Positions 38,096 through 52,100 of a stretch of DNA of 64,000 nt are shown here, one piece after another. This stretch comes from Phoronis australis (taxonomy: Eukaryota > Phoronida > Phoronidae), in contig NMRA01000495.1 of NCBI GenBank assembly GCA_002633005.1, forward strand, positions 98,837-162,836. The letters are read 5' to 3'. Under the pieces are notes generated by a model that saw only the letters and a program-made list of their open reading frames with translations, was not told the origin of the DNA and made no database searches. A program made the translations under genes and the position numbers. Numbering within the stretch: the stretch's first letter is position 1; each line of letters begins with the position of its first letter.

Positions 38096-39870
38096 GGGTA
38101 AATATTGCTTTTTGAAATTAACGCACTATTTCGGATATAGATTAGCGCATGGGTCCAAATACTACTATAGTCGATTTGTTGCAGTCTTGTGTTTGCTCAG
38201 TCCAGTCCTTCATATTGGGTTTCAAAGGGTTTCTGGATATAGAACATGTTGAGCAATATCTGACCCCCAAGTAAACTTGCTTGCTAGTATTGCCCCTGCC
38301 CTCAGGCTCCGGCACCTAGCTAAGTTACATTCGCCCGTTCAGTCATGGAGGCTTACACACGGTATCACGCAGACCATGACGGCAAGTACACACGCAGCCA
38401 CACACCTTCGCAAAACTAAGCTATTAGAGGGCGACAATGTGTGCTACTAAAATGTGACAGCGCATATATTGTCGCACGCTCGCCCCCAGGGGCATCAATA
38501 TTTTCCGGATGAGGCAATCTGTATGCCGGGGTTACGCCGACACAAATCGTAGTCCGGGCGACATTTAAGTTATTGGTCGATATTGTCGGCTTGTCGCACT
38601 TGGTCGGCGATTATCGCCCGGGCGATAACATAAATATGTGTCGAATGCGACAATTTAAGTCACAACAGGCGTACGTTCAGTAACGGCTAGGACCTAGGCC
38701 TACGCTAGGACCTAGCTAAAATCTAGATACAGTCACGTGTTCTCACTTAAAATACATGGCAGTATCTCACGTAATCTCGCGAAATCTTGCTTTTTAGCGA
38801 GGTCATGGCGTTACTGAACGGGAGGCAGGATATGATCCGTCATTGAATGTCCGCATCCGCCCATCAGGGGCAATTATCGAGAAACATTCGTAGTTTTCGT
38901 ACAAAGACGCGAGAATCTCACAATTATTTCGTAATTCAACACCGTCTCTACTCAGATCCGGTTAGATTGATTATCTCCACATGTATGCCTAAGCCAAATC
39001 GCACGTATTTTCAAACCCTGTAGAACTCTAGGGATACAGCTCTGTTCTTTAACGGACAAAACATGGTATCTTTGTAATATCGGGCATCACAGCAATGCCT
39101 ATCGACCGTTTCTGCTTTTTTAGCTTGCCCTGCTTCTCTTTCTTGTAAATTGCCGAACTATTTTATTTAGCGGAATCACAATATAATATATGTCGTCAAT
39201 TTCGACGTCTAATATTTATCTCATTGAATGTGGGTCCGTGTTCTCAAGGATACGGGCTCGTGGACGAAACGGTCTCGCCACCTGGTGATTACGTCTGTCC
39301 TTAATCTCCTCAATGCGGTGAATATATAAGTGCTCGACTGCAGTGATAGCTCGCACAGCACACTCACACTAGTTGTCACGCCAAACAATATTGATATGCA
39401 GGACACCTGCGTCTTGCCGGTAATGCGAAATTAGATGGCTTTTTCGAGTTTTCGCCAACACCAGTACTAAAGCCCCCTTATCCCCCAATGTGACGAAAAC
39501 ACGCCACAACCAGACCCACAGTGAACGAAAACCCGTCATTCCAATCGTTACGAGACAACAAAAACATCATGATCAGTCAGGCGGCTAGAAGAGGGAGTTA
39601 CTGTTGTCCAGGACATGCCTGACTTGGTGAAAGAAGGCGAGCAATAGTTACGCAACACTACCGTACTATAAACCTTTGACTGGAGAAGACAAGCGTGACC
39701 TATTTACAACAACGGTAGTTTTACGTCTGGATTCCTGACGATCCGAAACCTGGATACTCTACCTAAGATTTTCAAGGAGACAACCGTGGGAGGCCTATTA
39801 TGTCTGGTACCGGAAACAAGGAGCCCAAAATTTGCACGCACAACTCGATCAGTTACGCGAGTGCACAAAC

Positions 39871-40082
39871 CATGCGCGCACCCAAAAATATAGGGGTGCT
39901 CGAATTTTTCATGTGAACCTTTTACTATAAAAAGGGGGACTAAAAACAAAAACTGTCTACTACGTTCAGACCTATGAATTGTGCATTCGCGCCGAATTCC
40001 TGTGGACTTTTGTCGCGTTTTCTCGGACTTTTTGTTTCTCTGAGGGCGGGGGAGGGGAGCCCCCCCCTTGGGTGCACGCATG
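39871..40082. mobile_element. CATG-ended MITE, copy C (212 bp)
   Basis: It starts CATGCGCGCACCCA and ends TTGGGTGCACGCATG, with perfect 5-bp duplications CAAAC at 39866-39870 and 40083-40087. The interior matches the family core (TATGAATTGTGCATTCGCG, CTCGGACTTTTTGTTTCTC). Confidence 0.88.
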
Positions 40083-40976
40083 CAAACCTGCATTTGCGAG
40101 CGTGTAATCCAAAAATAAAAGAAGACAATTGCGAGTTTACCAACCAACGGATTTAACTGTTTAGACCGTTTTTCGAGCGCACTGTAACTTAATTGTACAA
40201 ATTTATTTTCGACTATTATTCCTGTGACAAAGTCAACTTTTTAAAAGCAAGTCTCCATCAATCACCATAATCGCCTAACGGGTACCAATATTTACAGGAA
40301 ACCTGATATCGACAGCAACTTCCATTTTCATAACTTCCGCACCCATTTCGCACTAAAAGGTATCATCCATAGCCAATACCTGAGAAGTAACCGCATCTGT
40401 TCGAACCGGAAAGATAGAGACGGACCTCTAGACAACCCTTTACCTATCAAATTCATCAGGGAATACCCTAATAACCTGATTGATGAATAAACCATCAAAG
40501 CTAATAATAGTCACCACAACAAATCCACAAATACGATACGCATGCGCATGGGCTGACGGTCAATTATCATTCACAACTTTTGCGACTTTCGCGGTAGCCA
40601 AGCGTCTCCATTCCAAACTTGCCATTGTTTTCCTTGCACCTCTTATCTTGACATTTAGGTAGGCCTAGTAGATTAGCTACAGAAAAGTCGCCACCAATGA
40701 TACACCCCGGGCTAGCGGTACCTTCCCAATTTAAGTCAGTAACAAACGAGGATGCCTCACTTGTCAGCGCATTCAAAATGAGGTCGAAATGATTGAATAT
40801 CCTAGCGGAAAAAGTCACAGTCGGGAAAACTTACGTATCAGTCATCTGATTCGTCGGTCTGAGTCAATGGACACGGTAAAACAATCCGCGATGGTTCCTC
40901 GCTTCCACTCAGGCGGAACATTTTACGTCACATGACGGTATAGTAGTGATAACAAGTCATGCTCTGTGTACTAATA

Positions 40977-41043
40977 CATGGGCGGCGCACCATAGGGGGT
41001 TGGGGCTATAGCCCCCACTTCTTTCCGTACTGCGCCACCCATG
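40977..41043. mobile_element. 67-bp palindromic CATG element
   Basis: It starts CATGGGCGGCGCACCATAGG and ends TACTGCGCCACCCATG, with a central palindrome GGGGCTATAGCCCC. TAATA flanks it at 40972-40976 and 41044-41048, a perfect 5-bp target duplication. Nearly the whole element is stem, and nothing is encoded. Confidence 0.85.
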
Positions 41044-44000
41044 TAATAGGCAATCTTGATAACACCCACACCAGGAGATTTAAAGAAACCTCAATGATAC
41101 TGTTTCTCATCACCCACGAGAACGACACTTTTGATGGGCCCGGCACTACCTCTAACTTATTTGTTCCCTGACGTCCTCCCTTTTGTAGTTTTGCTGGTTT
41201 TGGTATAAGAAAGCCTTTCGCGCTACTAGCCTTCATACCTGATAATAAAGGCCGCTTTTATTAGTCTCGAAACCTAATGTCTTTAATAATTTGTTAAAGA
41301 ATTTTACCGAAATTCAAAATGTTTTACCCGCTTCTGCGTTGTCTCATTTTACCTGGTCTCAACATATATGTCATTTTTGTGTTCACCGGTCTTCATATGA
41401 GTGCATCGACATTCGTGCACCTATATCCGACATAATGTTTTTTATCGCTTACTAGTTCTCACAAAGGTTGATGCGCCTTAATAGAAAGCGCCATTAATCC
41501 CACGCTTTCTGACAATAATCAAGTTTCGATTTAGGACCCTTCAAACCGTCATAAGAATGGTCTCACATTGTTCCTTACTCAGATGACTGAGGAACGATTT
41601 CTGTGCCTATGAAGGAAGACATACCAGATCTTCATAAGCGTATAAATGCAGTGGCCTGAAATTATATAAGCTTGGTCTGAAGAAATAATAACCCGGTGTT
41701 GGTTGTTCCCCGATAATTCCAATTTTCGGGTAAGTGACATGAATTAAAACTTTGTGTCTTAACAGGAAGCTTGAGTTCCCCTTCAACTCACATGCGCAAA
41801 TTCTTATCATGCGTGCGCATGTCTTTTGAATTTAAACACTGGATGGTTTTGACAGTCCTTTGCCCGTTCCAAATTCAAAACACGCCAGTTTACCGTTTTG
41901 TAACAAACACGTTTCAGCCAGATCCCATTTCAAATCAAAACTGAGTGATGTATTTCGGCTTCGTGGACGAAACTATTTGGGTTAGTTTCGCTAATTAGCA
42001 TCGTCTTCATAGGATACATTCACTAGACTCGTAAATATAGTTCAAAGTTTGCCGGTCACTTTAGTCAAATGCTTGTTTGACTGGCGCGCATACGACGGCA
42101 ACTTTTCACCTTTACTGAAAGCGCAGCACAAGGTACATGTACAGCTGCGCCCCTTGAAGTTAAACAACACATTCGTTGCAAATCAAATAAACGTCCTCAT
42201 GTGTTAAAGAAAAGACACAAAACAAATTCTTCAACATGTTATTGTGAAGTGCATTTGAGACGCATGAATATTGGGACTATAGAAGTTTGAGCAGCGAGTT
42301 TTTGGCACGCGCGAATTTAGCATAGGCACACTCCACACCTCGTGCGAGCCGGTGGGCTCTCTCATGAGAACGAATCATAGTTGGTAGTTTGGGGACGGGC
42401 GGCCAATTCAGGTGGATATTTGTCTCTGCAGATGCCATCTTCAGTTGATATTTAGCTTTGTGGTATCATCAGATCTTGTTAATACCAGCTGTCCCTCATT
42501 CTATGCTCGAGGACGTTGTGGTTTACGCACGGCAAATGAGTTTCCAGTCCACGTTCGCACCAGGTGACCTCTATGTTCGAGCTACAAACTCGTGTAAAAT
42601 CTCGAAATTTCGCGCTCAGGCTCAGCTTCGGGGTGATTCACGTGAACCATGAGATACTCAAACACAGAATTACAGACACGTTAGTTTTTAAGCACAAAAA
42701 TTAGATCCAAGGCCCAGGTGTTGGTACTTTGGGCAGGTAAACGAAAAAATGATGACCATGGGAACGGCAAAATTCTTGTCTCGGTTAGAGGTTTTCACTG
42801 TTTTGTCTATTCGTGTAGCCTAGACCTACAGATGTCGTACTTTGAATGTCGTGTCTTCCTGCTCTTCGCAATGAGAATTAAAAATCCGAATCCTATTTTG
42901 AAACAAAATATTTTGGTGGTCTGTCAAAAATGCAGTACTGGAATTAAAACGCCAAAAGGTAAATATACCAGTCCTACATACCATAGCTACGTCAAGGGAA
43001 AACTGTGTATTGCCCAACGTTTGCACTGCTACCAATTTCCTTTTTCTCTTTAGTTTAACTTTAATTTCCTGATTCGTGTTCGTTCGTTGTTTTCGAAATC
43101 TGCACGTCCGCTCAGCCAGCAGCTCGCTGGCGTCAGTGTGTCGCGCGAGCCTTGGTCGCCGCATTCGACGCCGTTTTCTTTGTTTCGCCCCAACGTTCGA
43201 TTGAAAGCGGGGCATTATCTTCTTGCAAGACGATTACTACCCGCAGCTTCCACGTAGTGGTGAATCATAGGATTTCCGACAAATGTTTGAACTTTGAGCG
43301 CATGACACGTGCGCTGGCGTTCATTTGCTGGGATAAGAAGCCAAACACGATGTTAAAGTATGAAGAGGCTAGGAAATAAAACACCGCACGGGAAAACGCT
43401 CACTTCAACTGATAACAAAATAAACATGACGAATACGTCAAAAGGATACTAAACCGTTTTGATGATTTCAACCAACCCTCGTTCTGTCACCTGACAATGC
43501 ATCATTGACATCAATTTTATAAGATAAAGGCAAGAATCAACTAAAAACTCACACTTCCTATCTCACAAATTGGACATTTCGGTCCTTGGTGGACGTTTTT
43601 TCCCCGCAATTGCCGTATAATTCGCTAAAAGCGTACGTCATGCTTGCCTATTTTGCAGCTTTTTGAAGGAGTTTTAAGATTTTCCTCCCAGGGTTGTCGA
43701 GGTTACATTGCATTATTTTGTTTCATGGAACTGGATGGGAAAGTTGTTTTTAATATCTGTTCATAGGCCAAAATTGGGTTTGGTATCCCCTTAAACGTTG
43801 GTATACCAGAAAAGAGTTTACAAAATATTTTATAAAAGATGAAAAAAATAACACCAATCTGCCGATGTATAAAAAGCTATATTAGTAAAGCTTAAAATAG
43901 TTGTGATATTCTACATCTCCAATATTTTAAAAGTGAAAAAGTCAATCAAAATTATAGGATACACAAAAACACATATAATAAACATGGTCTAAAAAGACAA

Positions 44001-44241
44001 AAGTCTATTGGTTAATGGCCGGATTTCAGATATCATAGGTTCATCTCAAAAACACTTTACCAAAATAAAATGCAAGATCTGGAATACAGCATATAAGAAC
44101 GAAAATACTGGAAACAGACCAACCAGGAATCTAACATCAGTCGCCAATGGTTCAACACAAGCACTTCCCAAAGCACATACAATATCTGAATTACAAATAT
44201 GATATTAAACAATGGTCACCTTTTTGAAAGGTCCAAATCTA

Positions 44242-44646
44242 TAGTGCCGGTCACACACAAACTTACCCTGGAACAAGTCACTCCTGGGACAAGTAGTCAC
44301 TAACTTTGGAGGATGTGAGGATGCTATTTAAACTAGTGCAACTTACCCCATTTGTGACAACTTACCTCCCCTTATCGAGGTGAGGTAAGTTGTTCTAGGG
44401 TAGTTTGCGCCACTTCTAATTCCTGTGTGGCCCTGAACCAGGGGCAAGGCGGAAGTAAGTATCAACTACAGTTACATACAGACGGGTTTTCTCTTTCACC
44501 CTGTACTGGTATTAGGTGTTCACATAGTGACAACTTCCGCCTTACCTTAGTTATCCCATATGTGTGTGTGAACGCTCCACCTAAAAGTGGGGAAAGTTGC
44601 ACTAGTGTAAGTTGTTCTAGGGTAGGCTGTGTGTGGACGGGACTTA
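44242..44646. mobile_element. 405-bp inverted-repeat element with nested hairpins
   Basis: The left end TAGTGCCGGTCACACAC mirrors the right end GTGTGTGGACGGGACTTA. The motif ACTTACCCTRGAACAA recurs inside both ends. Nested perfect stems follow: ACAACTTACCTC with GAGGTAAGTTGT near 44355-44391, and AAGGCGGAAG with CTTCCGCCTT across the middle. It has no coding frame. Confidence 0.7.
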
Positions 44647-46171
44647 ACAACATGGAATAGTTCAAGCATCGCAGTATAACAAATACTAAACATTTCTGTA
44701 TGAACTTGACAAATACAGACATAGGAATGTGTAATGCATTTTCAAACTAGTGGAAAATGATACCATATTGCTGTAAGACTAAATCTAAAAATGTCAATAA
44801 CATACAGCATTAATATTGGAATGTGATTATCATACTTATCATACAAAAGAAATAAATTAGTCATAATGTACAACTATTTACACAATTATCATTACGTGAA
44901 ATGAACTAAGATCAATATAAACATGTACAGCAATATAACACTGCTACGTCAATTAAGTCAGAGCCTGGTGTCTAATCAGTCTGTAATCGAAACTAAACTG
45001 GAAAATTGAGGAATTGTGCGACATGTTTTGAGTAAACTGACTAATTTGTACACGAACAATGTCAGATTCTGGGCACTAATAGAGCACAAAGGTGCAGGTT
45101 TCTGTTGTAACAAATATGTAAATTCTCATGGCAGTTATGTAACTTTCCAGAATCGTGTTGTCAACAGCGAGTAAAATTCACCCACATAATTCAATGTCCT
45201 AGGAAGAACTCCCATTTACTAGAAATAAGGGCACGTGTCTAAAAACGAAGGATCACATTTCAAACAAACAAACCTTGTATTAGAGTTCAAGGTGAGCATA
45301 ACAAATCTATGCCTGGAAAAAGCTGAAGATAAACAATCTATGGAAGAAAGCAAACGCCTGCAAATTTTGATTTACATTTTTTTATGTCTACCTATGTTTG
45401 CTTTAACATGATTTATAATTTACAGCATCAATTTGGAAGTTTCTTTTCGTATAAACAACAAGTCAATTTAAAATTTAACTCCTCATAAATAATTGAATCT
45501 AATTTCTTCTGACATACTGCGTGTTACATGCTTTTGTATAAAATTCCTAAAAACATTGGCACATCCCGCTAAAACACCGTTCAGCTAGACTCTGCTCAGT
45601 TTAGCTGCCAGTTTTAAACGCATTATGAGTTCTTAACCAAGCATCCTAAACCAACAGCTGATCTGCAATGTACTAACAAGAAACGGTCACTACTATGTCA
45701 CGTGACTGACCTATTTTTGACTGGAAATCTCTACCTACCATTTTCGAATTACAGGGATGGCCAATTTTCTGATGCAATTCTTACTAGTTGCGGTTCGTAA
45801 TGTTCTTGGCAACAGAAAACAACCCATATCATGGTAAAGACAATTTTGAGATCAATTTTATAAGAGCAAAAGGCTAACTCGAACTTTGTTCTTAGCCAGC
45901 TAGATGCAGCTTTGATCTAAGCCACACAAAAGAACACCCTGCCAGTGTTTGCAACAAGGAATGGTATGTACTGAACTAGAACTCCACAGAACTGTGAGAA
46001 TAACAGTTGCAAGTGTCAGATGCTGAAAGAAACTAAATTGTTTGCAACACCTAGTAAGCCTCTTAATCTCAGTACCATTTAAATTCTTTAGCAACCAATT
46101 TTTCTTGTTAATCTAGATTGACAGCTGTCAAGTTTTTTTGACATACCAAAATTCATCAACTATACAACACC

Positions 46172-49100
46172 CTAAATTTCAGAACATGAATACACGTCAG
46201 CACCATCTATTGCATCTTGCTGAAGGCTCACTGCATTATACGCAAACTGACCATTAGCCTGTAAGACGCCGAATCTGACTTGAGCGATACAGCCATTGAA
46301 ACCTGCTAGGAAGTGACCAGCGGTCAAAGAAGACACATCACCTGACACACCACCTGGAACAGTAATGCTGCTTTGAATTCTCAAAGAAAATAGTACAAGA
46401 CAGTTGCTCCTGAGAACTTAAAACATACGTTTGAACTACTGAATAATTTGCTCAAACTATTGAATCGTACATAGGAAAAATAGCATCAAACAAACGAACA
46501 AAATCATGCGCATGAAGTTACTGCAAAACCAACTAAAATCTTTCATGCGATTTGTACAAATACATTCTATTTTTGTTTGAACCATTTGATTTGCCATCCA
46601 TTGACATGATTTTTTCTTTGTATGGTAAAATCTCAACAGTTTAGGAGACAGTGTAGCAGTATATTGAAATTCTATTTAATTCCTGAATTTTCCAATAAAA
46701 ATATGTAGCACCAAAATGATGCTGTCATGTTCAAGTTTTGTACCAAAGTTGCCATAAGACAATGTTTCGGAAAAATTGGCAGTCAGTACAAAGTTAGAAG
46801 ACCTTGAAAAATGAAAAAAAAAATTAGCAACTCTTTTTGTCCAAAATTGGTGACATGTTACCATGAACTTATGACGTTGTGGTTTGTTCAATGGTTCAAG
46901 CTGATGTACGACTGAGTGAACGTACAACATACAAGCAACATTAGTGTAGGGTGCCGATGAGATTAATTCAAAAGTATTTCAATTATAAAAACAAGAGCAA
47001 TGCAAGGCATTGAAATGCACCCACGACTACATTGAGCATTGCACTTTTCTACCGAAAATAACAAAAAAAGGTGCTAGATAGTGCAGATTCCAAAGAATTT
47101 GTTCGAAATTAGGAAGGTGCTGTCCTCATCTCAATAGAAACATTTTTCCAAATTTTGTAAAATTTCAGCAAGGAAGTGAACAAAAATAGAACAACTAAAG
47201 TTGCCACTAGGTGGTGCACCAGTAATCAGATTAATCTGAAAATCTCCACTATCTATGCCATTTGTTGTCAGCTTCATGAGAGCACACCTGCCAAATTTTA
47301 TGAAGATCCTACGAGCAGTTTAGGAGATACACCGGACAGAGATGACGGCAATATGCACATACATAATTATGTATATCTGAGAGCATAGTAATAACAACAA
47401 TAACAATGAAAACAAGAGCCACAACAACAACAACAATCAAATTTGACACAGTGAAACTACCAGTGAAGTACCATACCTATAAACACTTTGCTTTCCGTAG
47501 TGTCAAGCTGCTTGCTATCTCCCTCTATTGGCCACGTGGAAAGTGTGGTCACCCCGGACATACTCAGTAGACTCAACAGCAGAGAACTCTCCAACCTTGA
47601 ACAGAAAGGCAAGCCACATGCAATTTCAACTAAACAGTCAACAGTGGCAAGGCCTCAAGACCAGTATGCATTTAAATAGACCGTTTAGCAGGTAAGAAAG
47701 TGATATTTTGTCCCATTTTGCTTGACGCCATGGTGATAACCAGTTGATGCACAGCATGAATTCAGCTAAGGTTAGTAAGACCTCATACTGGCTTTCAACA
47801 TGCATGGCTACAGAGGTTACCGGAGGTTATGCAACAAGATGGTGACTTTGTCCAACTTCCTCTGCTCAGTTGGGAAACCTACAAGTGTTAACGGTATTAA
47901 AGCAATTCTCCACTTAATTAACACACTATATGGTTTCTTTGCAAAAATAAAACGTAAAAAAAAATTTTAGTCTAGTGCTTGCACGGTTTGTACTAGTATG
48001 TAGATGTCTTAAAACAGCATGTGAAGAGGTTTCAGTTATTTCCGGCAAAGTAACCAGCCTTTGAAAAATGATTCTTTTGGGAATTATTTTTGTGCGAAAC
48101 AATAAAGAATTACCAACTGTAAGTCTCTACTTTTAATTTTTGTATTAATCAACACCTGTATCATTGCATCGATGGTATTTTTTTGCAAATTTAGTCTTCT
48201 GTACCAACTCTCTTTGAAATTCCATTGAATGTTCAAATGAGTACATTCCAAAATATAAAGTTTATTTTTCATTCATATCAAGTACATCACATGGTTCAAA
48301 GAAAATGCCCGTCACCTGGCACGATTAGCAATGCTTGGCAAAGTTGGACATAGCAACATTGGTGATGGTGATGATGACGACAACTGTGACAATTGCAACC
48401 AGTCATGACTTAGACATTTGTTACGATGAAGATGACGGAGAGGAGGGTGGTCAAGACAACAAAAGAGGATAAAGATGATGGGTTTCGACAGTGACGGTGA
48501 CTAGGATAGTGGTAATTCTGGTGACTATGACGGGGACAGAAAGTGCTCAAAGGAAACAATTCACTAAGCAAATAACGCTTCAGAAGACTAGTTGGCTGCA
48601 AGTCTGCAACTCAATGTTAAAAAGGTGGAAATTATATAAACCCATGAAAGTATAATTCTTCAAATATTTTCAAAGACAGGGAAACCATTAATGCCTTCGT
48701 CAAAGCCTGCCAGCGAAGACAGCATTTTGTCTCAAGAGGGGGGGGGGTCCCAGCCAAACCACTCCAAACGCAGATTTCCTATAATGAAGAAAAAGGAATA
48801 CAAGAGCATTGAGCAATCACCATACCTCTCACATTTCAGTAGGAAGTACTGATCACTAGTGACATCTGTTGACTGGAGGGTGAAGTTCAGGGGTTGGCTG
48901 CCAAGCTTAATGCTGCAATGAAACCATATGGTGGAGGTCAAACCAGAGAAAACCAGCAAGATTACAAAGTAAAAAAAAACACGTAACCAAAGAAAATAAG
49001 TAAAATATCACCTGAAATAAAGACCACCAAATTTCTTGTGCGGTACCAAAAAGCTCCAGTATGCGTAACTTTTAATAACCTGAGATGATGTCATTAAGAC

Positions 49101-52100
49101 AAAATGAACACCAAGGTAACCTTTTGTAAATAATTGTGAATTTTCTTGCCTCTTCCTGAGTACTTTACTTCAATAGATAACTGAATTTTGAACGAGGGCT
49201 TATAACAGTTATGTTGCAGATATTGATGATATACTATGTGCACCTGTAGTTCACCATTGAGTCTGGAGAGTAGCGCACCCTGGTGTTAAATACTTGTTAC
49301 AATAGAAAATTTGATTTTATAAATGCCTCTAACAAATGAAATTCCACCAACCTGGCATAAACTTGCCCATTTTTGACACCAAGTGTAAAGTAGTCTTCTG
49401 TTAACTGAAATGAGAAAAACACCAAAACTTGTGAAACTTTCATGCTCAGTTAGCTGACAAGTAAGTAGACAATAGAACCAACCCTAGCTATACACTCTTA
49501 AAAAAAAAAAACGACAAGTCAAAAATTAAATTTGGCAACACTTTAAAAAGGGAATTATGATTTAGCTTGTTAAACCACATTCCCGTAATTATAGTTAATA
49601 CAGAAATCTCAGCTGCTGCACACATCTAACGATAGAAAAAAGTGAACAGGCACGTGTGTGTAATATCAGATAATACCAGAGTGATCGTCAGTAAGCTGCC
49701 AGACAGGATTCGAATGGTTGCTAAGCCTTCAGAACTTGTGGATAGACAGGAAAACAACTCGCAAGAAAACAGTACTATCAGATGTCGCGAAGCTGTGCAT
49801 CTTTAAATCCATACATATGGTTGAACTAGCGGTTACTGGCAAAAATCACATGGCGATAAGCACAAGAACCATAAGTTTACCTTGCCAAACCATAGCAACA
49901 GACCAGTCTTCAAAGACGTCTTGAATGTCACTTCCACAGCCAGAGACGTGCGTGACCTAAAACAAGATAACTCATGTTATCCACTCATGTTATCTTCTCA
50001 TGTTATCTGCTCAAGTTATCCACTGATATTAGGGCCCATTCTTGCGGGTCTTGTTTGCGGATTTTTTTTTGAAATCTCGATTGAAAGCTTGTCACACGAA
50101 TGCAACAATTGCAGAATTATTAGGTTTGCTCACTGGAACAAAAAATTGCGGAAAAATACGCAAAAAAAACTTGTATGAACTGGTCATACAACCATTCAAT
50201 AATTCTATCAGTCTTTGACTTCAACAAACGGTAAATTAAGATCATAGAAGATAACGAAAATGTCATTAATTGTTAGCATAAAAATATAGAATAGCAAACA
50301 AGTGAAAGTGTCTTAAACAAGGCAGCAAAAGCTAACATTCAAGAAGGTGAAATGCATGAGTTAACATATCATATATGAGGATATTTATGCCGATGCATAG
50401 ATATTTGAAATGATGCAGGCTGCTATACACACCCATCTTACACTGGGGGTTATCATGTAATTTTGTCCTTTCATAATACTATTCATTTTTTTACTACAAA
50501 AATAGTTAAAGTTAGACTGAATACATATTTTGTAATGAGTAACTTGTTAAGTTCTGCTCCNATCTTTACCTGTAGGTGTGTGGGTCTAAATATGCAGATA
50601 TACCATACTTCTTAAAAAGCTGGCTAGATTTTGCAGTACTAAGCACAGGTGTAGCACAGTCGAAAGTAATTAATTAGCAATTCCGAAGAAGACTTTACCT
50701 TAAAAACACACCACCATTGAACGCCAGAAAACTTCTGGGTGTATAAAACTTGGCAAGATTGAACTTCGGAGCTAGAAGAGGGAAAATCCGAATGTTAAGT
50801 GAAGATGAGTTAGACAACGACAGATAAAAATAAAAACACGAACTAATTAACACATACACGATAAAATCTTAATACTTAGATGTCAACCAACTAGTTACAG
50901 CTATGTGGTTCTCCCGCTACAGTTATCAAAGGGCCAAAAGAGGGAGCAACTATCCTTCAGACTGTTTTATATTTCACCACAAGGTGGGGCAGCTATTGGT
51001 TCAGATTATTACACAATCTGTACATAAAGTAGGGACTGATAAACTCTGATGGGCTACTGCCAAGCCTTTCATGTCAGTCAATGCTGTTGACATGAAATAG
51101 CGCTTTCTGACTGCTCAGTATTTGAGAAATTAAATACATCGGTTTGTGTTAATGCAGGCATATCCACACAGAACACATTAGCACTTTCAACATGCATTTG
51201 CCATTGTTTATGCAAGTGGTGTGGAATATCGGAAAAGCAATGAGGATTGAGAACTTAAATATGGAACACCAGCATATCGAATGTAACGCGACATAATTCA
51301 TTAGAGGAAGTAACGTCGAGAGATTTTATACAAAGGGTACATCCAATGCATTTATCTTACGTTTTAAAACTTACGTCTATTTTATGAAGGAATGTGATTC
51401 TTAATAACAAAGTCTCAGCCCTTATTTCTAAGTGCTTTATAATGATAATAACAATAATTCTAAGCCATTTGTATGTCAGTTCAAACAGCCCATATTTTGA
51501 GACAGTATACATTTAAATTAGCGGTTCAAGCTTCTTAGTTAAAAACCCGAACCACTCAACAGAGGGAGTTTGATTTAATTGATAGGGAGTTGAGTCATGA
51601 TCTCAGTTGAATAGCATTCTTAGTGTGCTGACATGTGGCCCAAGACTTTCGAAAAAAGCAGCGAACAATTCAAACATAACATTCTTTAATGTAAAAACAA
51701 GTCATTTTGCATTTACTTGGAGTCCCCAAAATATAATATCCTGTCATTTAAAAATCCCGAACATTGAATAGCAAATCTGTGTTTTTCATTTCCATCACTT
51801 TTTGTACCAAACATTCAATAATCTCCCTCATCCAATCATTGATCATTCAAAATGAAAGATTTCTAAGCTCAAATAACACCATTCTAGCTTTAAGCGTTTC
51901 TTTTTAACTCCTAGCAAAAGACTTCACCGTTTAGATTAGAACTCAACAAAATACTCAATTTTTGCAATATAGAACTCTCCAGAAAGTGCTTATGAAGAGG
52001 TTTATTTATTACCAGTTTGATAAATACACAGTCTTCGTAGGCTTCAAGACCCCTACACTAAAAGCAACATGTTACTGGGGACAATCTATGAAAGGATGGC

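Larger units (their letters stand above)
31344..39870. other. Gene-free stretch with scattered repeats
   Basis: It holds the possible THAP remnant, the paired CRE sites, inverted-repeat elements at 35278-35540 and 36367-36799, and the nested hairpin at 38030. A GTCG-rich segment lies at 38430-38660, with repeated TTGTCGCA motifs in both orientations. No coding gene is supported. Confidence 0.6.
40083..46171. other. Gene-free stretch leading to the 3' end of the laminin-G gene
   Basis: It holds the 67-bp palindrome and the 405-bp nested hairpin element. The last 1-2 kb, AT-rich, probably includes the 3' UTR of the minus-strand laminin-G gene. No convincing coding exon was found. Confidence 0.6.

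Noticed and set aside
38430-38660. GTCG-rich segment with repeated TTGTCGCA motifs
   Set aside because: Motifs recur in both orientations, but no defined ends or flanking duplications could be fixed, so no element is claimed.
42826-43215. 129-codon minus-strand frame with a very basic N-terminus
   Set aside because: It could be a first exon of an unseen gene, but no domain, partner exon or homology was recognised.
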